Shown piece by piece: positions 20,701 through 29,999 of a DNA stretch of 64,000 nucleotides. A model generated the notes under the pieces. It was not told the origin of the DNA. It did not search any database and saw only the letters and a list, made by a program, of their open reading frames with translations. The DNA is from Ascarosepion bandense (Eukaryota > Mollusca > Cephalopoda > Sepiida > Sepiidae). The position numbers were made by a program, and so were the translations under genes. Position 1 is the stretch's first letter; each line of letters begins with the position of its first letter. Where the stretch lies: positions 340,001 through 404,000 of the forward strand of contig JBBBDQ010000228.1 in NCBI GenBank assembly GCA_037127315.1, given 5' to 3'.

Positions 20701-20870
20701 CATTCCATAAATATAGATTTAGTAGAAATTCCGCAAATGAAGAAGTGTTTATTAAGCATAGTAATTTTTATAATACTGCCTCAAAAATAATGGATATAAA
20801 AGAACAGATATTGAATACTAAAAGAGAAGATCTGTCTCCGAAAAAAAAGAAGAACTATTATTTGATATAC
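20700..20870 (+). mobile_element. Penelope-like element, continuation
   Basis: KYRFSRNSANEEVFIKHSNFYNTASKIMDIKEQI matches the PLE block that reads ISKLSSNEEVF ... YNKAL ... FKEQL in intact relatives. In the 49 kb PLE the same block reads RINKLSSNKEIFDENRTIYNEAL. Order and strand agree with the fragment at 20045-20275. Confidence 0.55.
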
Positions 20871-21103
20871 ACATATTTGCGAACGTACTATTTCTTATAA
20901 TCGAATATATACCATTTTCACAACAATAAATCAACATTACCTTATGACGAGGTAAAATCTTGAAACATAGAACTTTCCCTGTATCAATGTAAACTATATT
21001 AATTTTAAATAAAATAGTTAATTATATTATACTCTAAAATATTTGTTTCATTGAGCAAATGCTGGAGAAATCGTAATTCTAAAACTGCTGATTCTCTTAA
21101 TTT

Positions 21104-21134
<31 letters not shown>

Positions 21135-21137
<3 letters not shown>

Positions 21138-21322
21138 ATCCACAGACAGATCTGTTTCACTGCATCACAGCTCATCATTACGGTTAGACTGCGACTGCCT
21201 TTAACCTAGGATTGAAACCCGACCGAATTGGCGTCAGTCGGCGATTCTAGCTCTGGGCCATGAGCTCTCGGTAGAAGAAGACAGACTTTTAGCGCGTATA
21301 TTATCATTATACACGCCCAATA
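21135..21322 (-). mobile_element. SINE-2 with hammerhead-like core, copy 1
   Basis: On the minus strand a tRNA-like head (box A-like TGGCCCAGAGCTAG, box B GGGTTTCAATCC) is followed by GTCTAACCGT, ATGATGA, a GCTG-TGATG-CAGT hairpin and GAAACAGATC. It ends GGATGACTATATA in a (TA)n run at 21105-21134. The order GUC-stem I-CUGAUGA-stem II-GAAAC is that of a hammerhead ribozyme. Here C3 of the core reads A, predicted to abolish cleavage. Confidence 0.7.
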
Positions 21323-21334
21323 TATATATATATA

Positions 21335-21515
21335 GTCATCCGCAAACAGATCCGTTTCGCAGTATCACAGTTCAGTTTATTAGTACGGTTAGACTCCGAT
21401 TGCTTTTAAACCAGGATTGAAACCCGACCGAATTGGCTACCTCTGAGCTACGGACGCTCGGTAGAAGAACGCAAACTTTTTAGCGTATATATTATCATTA
21501 TACACGCCCAATAGC
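21335..21515 (-). mobile_element. SINE-2, copy 2
   Basis: The same family lies in tandem and the same orientation 12 bp away. Box A-like TAGCTCAGAGGTAG and box B GGGTTTCAATCC are better preserved than in copy 1. The ribozyme-like region has changes between GTACT and the GAAAC, so CUGAUGA is not legible. The two copies share the 5' flank TTGGGCGTGTATAATGATAA. Confidence 0.7.
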
Positions 21516-21639
21516 TGAGAGTGGTCTAATTTATTGCTGAATGAACGATGCGTAGATGCCAGAGTAGCTACTGTTTTTCTAAGTCTGTTATTCTTCCAGA
21601 GTGCTCAATCAGGGTGTGAGAGCGCATATTGCTTGTTTA

Positions 21640-21960
21640 ATACTTAGTTTTTGGTCATAATAGGGTTAGACTAGTGCACATTTGAATTAAAAAGTGTTAG
21701 ATACAATTATATTGTAGAACATTTTAATATTTTCCATTTTTAAACGAGTTATTTCGCTACTCAGGTTTCTACCATGAGTGGTGTCTTCAAGCGATTTTTA
21801 ATAACTGATTTTACCTTTTACCGTTTTTCTTTTTAAAGACGCTCTTGTAACGGTGTTTTATTTGAACGTTCACTTGGCAGAGAATTTATAAACGCGCAAT
21901 TTTTAAATTAAAACGGATTATGGCGTTTTCAACCATGGTTGTATGAACCTAAGACGTATT
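21640..21960 (+). repeat. Dispersed repeat shared with 61.6 kb
   Basis: AGACTAGTGCACATTTGAAT, ATACAATTATATTGTAGA, TTTCTACCATGAGTGGTGTC and CCATGGTTGTATGAACC occur in the same order at 61600-61920. The 61 kb copy is a full inverted repeat; this one keeps a single arm. No coding content. Confidence 0.65.
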
Positions 21961-22156
21961 TTTTAGTGTGGATGCATTTAGTCATAATTTCTGTTCTTTC
22001 ATTTAACAGTTCGTCTGTATTTGGGAATTTCGTAATTTCTAATTTTTCTTCTTGGTACAGTCTACATATTTTCCACCGTTGTCAGGCTTGACTGTTTTTA
22101 CAATGCTCTACGTTATGTCGGAGTTTTTTTCCATATTTTGATTTCAATTTCTACAC

Positions 22157-22391
22157 GTCAGTCAGTTAAAGTGCCATACGTGATACTCGCTTGGGCGATC
22201 ATGTCTCGAAAGAGACATGACTGACTGGGCAGGAGATTATCCTGCAGTAGGTTGCCATTGCTTTCTGCGGTAGACTGGTTGCCGACCAAGGCTATAGGAC
22301 CCAATCTGTCCTGCTATTTAACCCATAACTGGAAGGAAGAGACGGATTAATACCTTTCCCAAGGGTATTTGCTCGTAAGTGAATACAATGG
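22157..22391 (-). mobile_element. SINE-1 lacking its tRNA head
   Basis: The 3' end, hairpin (CATGTCTCGAAAGAGACATG on plus) and body are well preserved to TCGTAAGTGAATACAA, then the sequence switches abruptly to a 32-bp array. The head with the Pol III boxes is absent. Confidence 0.85.
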
Positions 22392-22550
22392 ATTAATTCA
22401 AATATATATCAGTGCCTCACGGGATTAATTCAAATATATATCAGTGCCTCACGGGATTAATTCAAATATATATCAGTGCCTCACGGGATTAATTCAAATA
22501 TATATCAGTGCCTCACGGGATTAATTCAAATATATATCAGTGCCTCATGG
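22391..22550 (+). repeat. 32-bp tandem repeat, five units
   Basis: Units start at 22391, 22423, 22455, 22487 and 22519. Each contains GATTAATTCAAATATATATC then AGTGCCTCACGG and they are virtually identical. The array starts exactly where the SINE-1 is truncated. Confidence 0.95.
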
Positions 22551-22859
22551 GAAAGGCCAGATGATATTCTATAATGAAAAAGATACACAGAAAACGGGTG
22601 CTAAATTATGAGTATTATTAAAGAAATGAATCAAAGCCGTTTGTGGAAAGTCTCAAAGAGAAAGGCTGTAGAATGAATCAGTTAAAACATTGGTTTCTAT
22701 ACAAAAATCATTATTGTAATTTTTGTCATTTCAGTCCAAGCAAAGCAATATATCCACTGAGACGTGAGGATTTACTAAATGTTAGATAATATGCAATGAA
22801 AGAACAAAAATTAAAAAGATAGAAAATAACGACTGACATTACATTTTAAAATTCTTGAT

Positions 22860-23072
22860 GATCAAAGTTGTCTATGAAGCAAGATGCCGGGAGATGGCTT
22901 CACAAGCAAGAAAGGCAATAAAAGAAACTTTTAGCATAGAACTTACGGTTAGATTTAGTAATTTTAACTTTAAAAATATGTAATCTTTCCGACAATTTAG
23001 TACTGCTTTTAAATTCATAAAAAAAATACCATAGCAGAAAGTTCATTAGAACAATTCCCATAAAAGTATTCA
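22860..23072 (-). mobile_element. Degenerate LINE-A remnant
   Basis: The minus frame contains SNRKFYAKSFFYCLSCL, which corresponds to CNRKFYSNSFFSRASRL in better copies, and GAATACTTTTATGGGAATTG marks the FYKYFHG region. It abuts an opposite-strand LINE-A at 23074. Confidence 0.5.
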
Positions 23073-23073
23073 T

Positions 23074-23790
23074 GACTATATTGAATCCATTGCCAAATCT
23101 GCTGCTATGAAAGTGGGCTCCCTGTGCAGGGCCCGGAAATTTTTCCCACCTGAATCTATTCTGCACATATACAAATCTACCATCCGCCCGTGTATTGAAT
23201 ATTGCTGCCATATCTGGTCGGGTGCCCCTGCTGCTCTCCTTGGGCTTCTTGACAAAATACAAAGGAGGATCTGTAACGTGGTTGATACTGACTTGGCAGA
23301 CCGGCTGCAGCCGCTCTCACACCGGCGTGATGTGGCTTCCCTGTGCCTCTTCTACAAGTATTTTCATGGCTTCTGCTCCGATGAGCTTAGATCACTGGTG
23401 CCGCCTAAGCACGAATTTACACGAGATACTAGATTAGCAACTAGGTCCCACCCTTTTACAGTTAAACAAATAAGATGTAATCGTAAATTCTACTCCAACA
23501 GCTTCTTTTCTCGCGCTTCCCGCCTGTGGAACTCCCGTCCACAAGTCTGCTTTCCCGACAGTTACAATCTCCAGGTGTTTAAATGTAGGTTCAATAGACA
23601 CCTCCTATCACACTAACTCCCAACTATTCTCACAACACTCTCATCTACCCAACCCTCATTCTCGGTATCCTTACCCGCCTATCACCCACCCTCTGTCATT
23701 TCCTATATTTAATCAGTCTTTCTCCACTCTACGTAGCCCCCTGCACAGTAGTGGCAGTGACATGCCTTGCTCGGGGTGAAACGCTTATAA
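23074..23790 (+). mobile_element. LINE-A 3' end with 169-aa open frame
   Basis: From YIESIAKSAAMKVGSLCRARKFFPPES the frame stays open through HIYKSTIRPCIEYCCHIWSGAP, LLDKIQRRICNVVDTDLADRLQPLSHRRDVASLCLFYKYFHGFC, SDELRSLVPP and FYSNSFFSRASRLWNSRP to HLLSH and a TAA at 23614-23616. This is the thumb/C-terminal part of an RT; palm and endonuclease are missing. The conserved tail ends near 23790. The ATG at 23107 is internal to the original polyprotein. The frame is young and unbroken but 5'-truncated. Confidence 0.9.
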
Positions 23791-23804
23791 AAAAAATAAA
23801 AAAA

Positions 23805-24135
23805 ATATAAAAGGCATAAGGAAGCTAAGTTAATGACATTAAGAAAGTGACTAAAGACAGGATGCCAGATGAGGATCAATAACGTGGCAGATTCTTCTTT
23901 AAATTTATAAAATCTAGGTATCATAGAGTAAAGTTCATCAGATTAACCGTGTAAGTATTGTTAGAAATGGTAAGCTACATTACGGTAGTGTGAAAACGCC
24001 CGATGCTGAGTTCTCAGGTTAAGAGCAATAATATTGCCGATTCCTGTTTTGGATTTTATCAAAAGATGTATAGCATAAGCATCAGATCATATGTGGCAGC
24101 AGTATTCACAGGAAAACGAAAGGTAGTCTTATAAA
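23805..24135 (-). mobile_element. Degenerate LINE-A remnant
   Basis: CAGGATGCCAGATGAGGATC and TGGCAGATTCTTCT (ICNVIDPHLASRL region) and GTGGCAGCAGTATTCACAGG (YCCHIW region) appear in minus-strand order. It lies tail to tail with the preceding plus-strand copy. No frame survives. Confidence 0.45.
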
Positions 24136-24544
24136 TATGTCAGATAGATTCGGGCCAGAAAAGAAATTCTAAAATATGATTTATTATTAAAATGGAAGAA
24201 AAAAAAATGGGAGGGAAGATTGTAAAAGTTAGAATAAATATAGATTTAGTGACAAATCAGGACTTATTAAAAAGAGAACATACAAATTTCTCTTTCTTTT
24301 TTACGACACAAAACGGTCGGCATGATTTAATATAAATTGCCTCTATAGTATGCAGATGTTGTACCGACAATACTTTGCCCAAAAAAGGAAACAGACAAAT
24401 TTCTTTTCTGCACAACACAAAGACGGTCGTTATAATTTAATATTAATTGCTTCTAAAATACACATATGCTTTTTCCGAGCATCGTATGGGTCTAAACGGT
24501 AAACGTTGAATCCGTATATTTGTCAGAGCAATCTCGATTCTCTA

Positions 24545-25053
24545 AAAAGTGGTGTTTTATCGCTTATTCCTGTACCGTCTGCGTAAGATGTGTATTATCG
24601 GTAACAATACCCTGTCTAACACAGCTATGCAGATGTTGTGGAATCCACGTTCCAAGGTGTTAAATGGTGTTTAAAGTGGTGTCTTATCGCAAATTCCTGT
24701 ACCGTCTGCGTAAGATGTGTATTATCGGTAACAGTACCCTGTCTAACACAGCTATGCACATGTTGTGGAATGCACGTTCCAAGGTGTTAAATGGTGTTTA
24801 AAGTGGTGTTTTATCGCAAATTCCTGTACCGTCTGCGTAAGATGTGTATTATCGGTAACAGTACCCTGCCTAACACTGCTATGCACATGTTGTGGAATGC
24901 ACGTTCCAAGGTGTTAAATGATGTTTAAAGTGGTGTTTTATCGCAAATTCCTGTACTGTCTGCGTAAGATGTGTATTATCGGTAACAGTACCCTGCCTAA
25001 CACTGCTATGCATATGGGGTGGAATCCACGTTCGAAGACGTTAAATGTTAAAC
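24545..25053 (+). repeat. 127-bp tandem repeat, four units
   Basis: GGTGTTTTATCGC recurs at 24551, 24678, 24805 and 24932, a period of exactly 127 bp. Units include CCTGTACCGTCTGCGTAAGA, TGTGTATTATCGGTAACA and GGAATCCACGTTCCAAGG. Later units are closer to each other than to the first, suggesting unequal exchange. No open frame of note. Confidence 0.95.
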
Positions 25054-25204
25054 ATCATGTACTTAGCGTCACTCAGTCATTGAAATCTATCTATATTTAT
25101 ATCTATATAAATATATTTAATCATTTCATCCCAAGCAAGGTGGAGCTGTCTCTACTTTGCGTGAATTTACAGTGAAAAAAGAGACTGGATAGCGGGAGCC
25201 TTGA

Positions 25205-25645
25205 GGAAAGGATAAAAGATGAACAGGATCTAAAAGATAGAAGATGGCAGTTGACGTTTCATTCATTTTTTTTTCTCAAATTGAAGCTATCAGAAAAAAA
25301 AGTAAACAGAAGAGAGTTCTACAGGTTGGAATGACGAAAAAAAAAACTTTGATTAGAAGTGGCGATTATATTTTACTATTTCAACGATAAAAGTTTTGGG
25401 CATAGATGCCAACCTAGAAGCAAACTTAAATTAATTTTGTCGGAGCATCATTAAAAAAAGTTTCATCAGAGCAGCGCCATGAAAGTATTAGTAAAAAAGA
25501 CAGAACTAGAACATGTCAGTGAGAAGGTCATTGAAGTCGAGATGCCAAGCCAGTCTCAATTGCATTGCAGAGCCTTCCTTGGATTTGGCAAAGAACATAA
25601 AGATGAAAAGCAGGTGCAATAGATCAGATATGGCGCGATTATTCT
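25205..25645 (-). mobile_element. LINE-A, 3' part of a longer broken copy
   Basis: The minus strand holds LWNS, FYKYFHG (CCATGAAAGTATTAGTA) and QRR regions in order, with stops. It joins, across an RTE-like insertion at 25648-26012, the ESIAKS and palm regions that continue to 27570. Confidence 0.55.
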
Positions 25646-25647
25646 TC

Positions 25648-26012
25648 AGAACGGAGGCGGTTATGCTTTCTACGTTTCCCTATCCCTGGTGGCGCTTAGC
25701 ACGCCTTTTCCTGTTACACTATGCAATCCTCCTTCCTTCATCCACATGATTAGGTTCTTCAAATATGTTATTCATTGCTTTCCCCTGTCTTTTTTCCCTC
25801 TATCTGGCCTGTCAGTATCATGTTCTCCAAGCCCTCCTTTCTCATTGCATGTCGCAGGAACTTCAATTGTCTCTTCCTGAGGCTCAGTATTAATTTCCTT
25901 ATGTTTCCATCATTTTCAAGACCTCATCATTGCTCACATGCTCGATCCATGATATCCACAGCATCTTTCTGTAGAACCACATTTCATTTGCTTCAATTTT
26001 TTTCCTTCATAG
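25648..26012 (-). mobile_element. RTE-like LINE 3' end inserted in LINE-A
   Basis: The minus strand has the MWFYRKML-like block near 25985, EHVSNDE near 25935, RKRQLKFLRH near 25860 and MRKEGLENMILTGQIEG near 25800. The frame is interrupted. LINE-A sequence on both sides is in the same strand and order, so this copy entered an existing LINE-A. Confidence 0.75.
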
Positions 26013-26015
26013 TAG

Positions 26016-26493
26016 ATTTATGAATGGGAAAGTAAATTCTGACGAGTAATTCTCTCTAGCCCAGTGACCTAACTTTCCAAGCAGTAGACGCAGTTATAGA
26101 TTCGATGTAGCCCTTCCACGCGTTAGTTTAGTCGCCGGGTTTATTTTGTCAGTCTTGGCATATTTTATTACTGAGGCGAAAGCAAATGAAGGTGTCAACT
26201 GCATAGATACGCATTTGAAAAAGATGACATCAAGAATATAATTAGTAAAACGCTGAAACATCGTAAGACCTAGGATAGAGATTTGAGGGATAACCGCATT
26301 CCTGTGAAAGGATCTGGAAGCGCACTCGTGCAAAACGTCCTTTATTCCACTAGTTTATAGGAACGTTTAGATTAAACCAAACAAGTATCCAAAATACCGT
26401 AGCCCTGAAGAATGCCAGCAAGCTAAACTCTGTCAAATACTTTCAATATATCTAGACTCACAGTTCGAGCTCCGTCATTATTATCAAGAACCG

Positions 26494-26533
<40 letters not shown>

Positions 26534-26650
26534 GTGATGTCTTTTAGCACATCAGCAGTAGATCTGAGAAAACGAGAGACATATTTTTTTATCAGAAGTA
26601 GATCATGGGTGGTAAGATGTTTAACCGCGTCAGTATTGATTAGTCTCAAA
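26016..26650 (-). mobile_element. LINE-A RT palm region, decayed
   Basis: From upstream down the minus strand: INTDAVKHLTTHDLLL, RSTADVLKDITEYIY (RT fingers), a (TA)n run, VFDRV-x-LAGIL-QGYGI, the DPF...GVPQG-like part and a ruined YADD box near 26195-26215, then the ESI region at 26100. In LINE-A the sequence is RSTADVLTAITEYIYQAID ... DISKAFDRVWHAGLL. Stops are frequent. Confidence 0.65.
26496..26530 (+). repeat. (TA)n run inside LINE-A coding DNA
   Basis: The microsatellite sits exactly where LINE-A encodes TEYIYQAI. The codons for E-Y-I-Y on the minus strand (GAATATATAT) provide a natural seed for expansion, and part of the downstream coding sequence has been replaced. Confidence 0.9.
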
Positions 26651-26954
26651 TGAGTTAATTGTCATACGTGATACACGCTTGGACGATCATGTCTCGAAAG
26701 AGACATGGTTGACTAGACAAAAGATTTTCCCGCAATAGGTTGGCATTACATTCTGAGGTAGACTGATTGCCAGCCAAGTCTACAGAACCCAATTTGTTCT
26801 GTTATTTAATCCATAACTAGGGGGAATAGATAGATTAGTACCCTTCCTAAGCGTATTTACGCGTAAGTGAATGCAAGGAATTCAACTGGAATTTGAACTC
26901 GGCTCTTATTATTTCTTATTTCGAGCCGATATCCACTACACTACAACGCACATC
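26651..26954 (-). mobile_element. SINE-1, full length, inside LINE-A
   Basis: The end GTTAATTGTCATACGTGATA, hairpin, body and tRNA head (box B TGGAATTTGAACTCGGC on plus, head end CACTACAACGCACAT) are all present. It separates LINE-A parts at 26016-26650 and 26955-27570. Confidence 0.9.
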
Positions 26955-27570
26955 TGAGTTTCGAATACTTTGCAGAAAAGCAGGAAGAGGCTAATAAGGT
27001 AGTAGTTAGATGGTTCAGAGTGTTCACTAGAATTCTTTATAACGGAAACTATATATGAAGGCTTCTAACAAGCTGGAAATCAAGAAGGTGGGAAGCAATA
27101 ATTGTAGAGTTTAGGTAGGAGTGGGGCCAGCTCGGGGGTACATTTCTTAGAATCCAAAACCTCTACTTACTTCATGGGAGTTTAATTTTGAAAATCTTGT
27201 CAAAGACCAGATACGGTGTTATGAATATTCGTTTGAGACTCTTCTTTAGGTGAGAAAGCTGGTCTGAGCCTTCTAAATGAGTCAAGTGTTGAGTTACAAA
27301 AGAATTCACGAGCAAAGCATTTAACCTTGTTTGTAAGAGTACTATGATTTGATTGAATAGAGGAGGGATTGAGTGTTTGCTGTTGTTCAGTGCTCTCTTG
27401 CTGATCCTCCATTAATCTCTAGAATCGAACTTGTGATATGCTATACGTTGTTTTCTTCTATTAGCTAAAATATAAGACCAAACTCTTTTGTAGGTAGAAG
27501 AGACCACCGTTTGCAAACATAGGGAACACGAAGACAGTGTCAAAAATAACACGTGTTCTGATGGCAGGAT
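26955..27570 (-). mobile_element. LINE-A linker between endonuclease and RT
   Basis: A 70-residue minus frame (27200-27412) reads STLTNKVKCFAREFFCNSTLD ... HNTVSGL. It matches the block NKAECFAxxFSxNxTLD upstream of the LINE-A RT (compare 43.3 and 58.2 kb). Farther down, PVLRIP-like residues near 27000 correspond to PVFKNSG. The copy's endonuclease is not visible. Confidence 0.6.
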
Positions 27571-27589
27571 AACATAACTTAACATTATG

Positions 27590-27676
27590 TTGACATCTTA
27601 TTAATCATGATCTGCCTTCTCCTACGAAACCACGGCAATTTCAGTTACAGATAGCACAGAGATTCTTCCCTAATAG
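27590..27676 (+). mobile_element. LINE-A fragment left of the solo LTR
   Basis: GAGATTCTTCCCTAATAG matches the LINE-A codons for ...LPYxCFPDxYN. The coding sequence resumes beyond the LTR at 28611 with ATAGCTACAATCTGCAAATT, so the two pieces were once contiguous. Confidence 0.6.
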
Positions 27677-28610
27677 TGTGACACGATAACTAGGCGTATA
27701 TTAAGGTGGATTTGTAAAATATGGATTTTATTATAATAGATTAAGATTAGAAAATGGTTAAAGAATAGAAAAATAATTTAAAAGCACGTGTTTTGTTTAA
27801 CAAAAGTACTAAGTGAAAAAGAAAAGGAAAAATAAATAAATAAACGCTTTTTCTTTGATAAGTAAATATAAAATATTTGACTAAGTGATTTGATGTGATA
27901 AAAGATAAAGTTTAGGAAATAGGTTTTTGAGTGACCAGATCAAAATCTGTCTTTACTGTATTTTGACCACACATTAAGAAAATAAAGAAAAGATAATAGA
28001 ATTTTCCCTTTCTCCAGGCAATAAAAAACGGGTAAAGTGTCAGAGCTATAAAAACATCCACCGGCCTTCACAGGAAGATTTATTAAGATAAAAAGATAAA
28101 AAAATCCTGGAAAATACGGGATGTTTACACATAAAAGGAAGCAAAATTTAAGTACCTTGAAATTTCGGACTTACAGTCGCCAATGCTTATCTTTTAGTTT
28201 TGTTTTAGCCCGGTAGTCTCTAGTGGACTTCCGATTAATTCAATATAAATACAAGTGATTTTTCCGAGCCGATCAGTTGAGTTAGTTCAGCCGGGCGTGT
28301 GCTTGAAGTAGCTATGTGTGTCAGGCACACTGAAGAAGGGAAATCTCTGTTCGTCTGAGTCGGTCGGTTCGGCATTTGATCTCTATTAATTAGGGTTAGC
28401 GCTGAGTGTCACATCGCCTGCCCCAACTGCAAGTCTAACTCTGAACGAAATAAAGCATCGATTTAACTCATTCAAGTTGTGGAAGTTCGTTCCTTATAGT
28501 TTATCTTGTATCCCCAGCTTGAGACTTCGACTTTTTCAATCAACCCCTGGCAACATCACAGCGTGGAGAACGGCCGCCGGAGATGTCCGGACGTCCACTG
28601 GGGTGTTACA
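27677..28610 (+). mobile_element. Solo LTR (Gypsy-like size and ends)
   Basis: The 934-bp segment starts TGTGACACG and ends GGGTGTTACA, so its ends form a short inverted repeat (7 of 8 matching TGTAACAC). It is flanked by the 4-bp duplication ATAG (27673-27676 and 28611-28614). Inside are a TATA-like CAATATAAATAC near 28240 and a polyadenylation signal AATAAA near 28450, placing transcription on the plus strand. No internal retroviral-type genes are present, as expected after LTR-LTR recombination. The superfamily assignment is inferred from TSD length. Confidence 0.75.
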
Positions 28611-28757
28611 ATAGCTACAATCTGCAAATTTTATATGCAACGTCACTTACCATCTTTAACTTTTTGATTCCCTTCCTTCTCTTATCCTTTCTTCGACATC
28701 CCTGTACCATGTGTTTTTTCTCATTGTAAATTCCCGCGCACCAGTGGCGGTCCTGAC
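28611..28757 (+). mobile_element. LINE-A fragment right of the solo LTR
   Basis: ATAGCTACAATCTGCAAATT continues the LINE-A C-terminus (YNLQxFxCNV) to a stop. The tail block TTCCCGCGCACCAGTGGCGG follows and is cut off at about 28757. Confidence 0.65.
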
Positions 28758-28908
28758 TTGGAAGGATCTGGAAAATTGCCTGTTCAAAACGTCCTTCATT
28801 TCATGATTTGATGGGAATGATTACATTAAATTAAACAGTCATCAACTAATAGCAGAGTCCTGGAGCTTGCGCAGAATGCCAAAATGCCAAACCCTGTCAA
28901 ACGAATGA
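28758..28908 (-). mobile_element. LINE-A RT fingers/palm fragment
   Basis: The minus strand reads FDRVWHFGILRKLQDSAIS, then NLM-x-SFPSNHE, matching the LINE-A AFDRVWHAGLLHKLQ block. It is a short internal fragment fused directly to the previous plus-strand tail. Confidence 0.6.
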
Positions 28909-29408
28909 AAAGATTATAAAAAAAATAGTATGGACCTAAAAGTTTTAAACATTTTCTCAGTTGTACGTTTAATGATATTGTAACTATTATCCAAGAAAAT
29001 AATATGAATGTTTGTCATTTCACCAAGAATATATAATTAACACATGATGGATAAAAGTGGAAATTGAATTAATCTTCCTGGGTTTCGGAACGAAAAAACT
29101 TCTGATTAGTATATTAAAATGTAGTTTTAGGATAAATACGTCTGATTAAAAAACCTTTTTTCTGCTCAAGAATTACAACCAAGAAAGGCAAAGACCTCCA
29201 TGGTGAAGCGAAATGATGGGTGGAGAGTATTGAATTGAAAATTGAAAAAAAAACTTCAGCATCTTCAATGTAACTAAATTCGGAAAAAAGTATCATCTAC
29301 ATAATAACAATAAACATAGAGATAATACTTCTGTAGATATTTATGTAAACATTATTTTTGAAAAAGTGCCATCAATTAAAAATATCCATATTTTGCATGC
29401 ATACAGAG

Positions 29409-29409
<1 letters not shown>

Positions 29410-29493
<84 letters not shown>

Positions 29494-29531
29494 CGTGCGT
29501 GTGTGTGTGAGTGTTTGTGTGTGTGTGTGTA
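29410..29531 (+). repeat. (CA)n-(TA)n-(TG)n palindromic microsatellite
   Basis: A ~46-bp CA run, an ~14-bp TA centre and a ~60-bp TG run with a few CG steps form a near-perfect palindrome. It can adopt a cruciform or Z-DNA. Frames reading HTHTHT and VCVCVC are artefacts. Confidence 0.95.
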
Positions 29532-29699
29532 CAACTTCGAATAAGGAAACCATGTTTTTCTTTGTAACAAACCAGCGTTAGGTTTCTTTTGACCAGGACT
29601 TCATCGGAGTTATCTTTGCCAACGGTACCCTAAGTATTTTTGATAAGAAAACATATTTTCACTATTTAACGTTGTATTTAAATTATGTGATATTTATTT

Positions 29700-29745
<46 letters not shown>

Positions 29746-29748
29746 AAC

Positions 29749-29932
29749 TACTTTAAAAACAAGAAATTTATTAACAGTCTCAAGAGCTCTTTTGTCCAAT
29801 ATCTCATCTAATCGTTGGAATTATAAATCAAACGAAAGAAAAGTTTGGTTTATAATTCCAACGATTTTCTCCTGATGAGATATTGGACAAAAGAGCTCTT
29901 CAGACTGTTAATAAATTTCTTGTTTTTAAAGT
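29749..29932. repeat. Hairpin with CTGATGA motif between (TA)n runs
   Basis: Arm 29749-29832 (AAACAAGAAATTTATTAACA, AGAGCTCTTTTGTCC) faces arm 29843-29932. The right arm contains CTGATGA at 29872-29878; the left arm lacks seven bases at that spot. (TA)n runs flank it at 29703-29742 and 29966-29991. The same module recurs at 55.4 and 55.6 kb next to a PLE fragment, so it is probably a Penelope-like terminal structure. Confidence 0.8.
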
Positions 29933-29999
29933 ATTATACAAATTTTGTACCTCCAATCATTTGTTTATATATATATATATATATATATATACTTTGCTA

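Noticed and set aside
22391..22550. CRISPR-like regular array
   Set aside because: Units are contiguous identical repeats without spacers, in a eukaryotic repeat setting.
28525..28575. Primer-binding site after an LTR (CCCCTGGCAACATC)
   Set aside because: The LTR ends 35-80 bp later at GTGTTACA with a matching TSD, so this lies inside the LTR.
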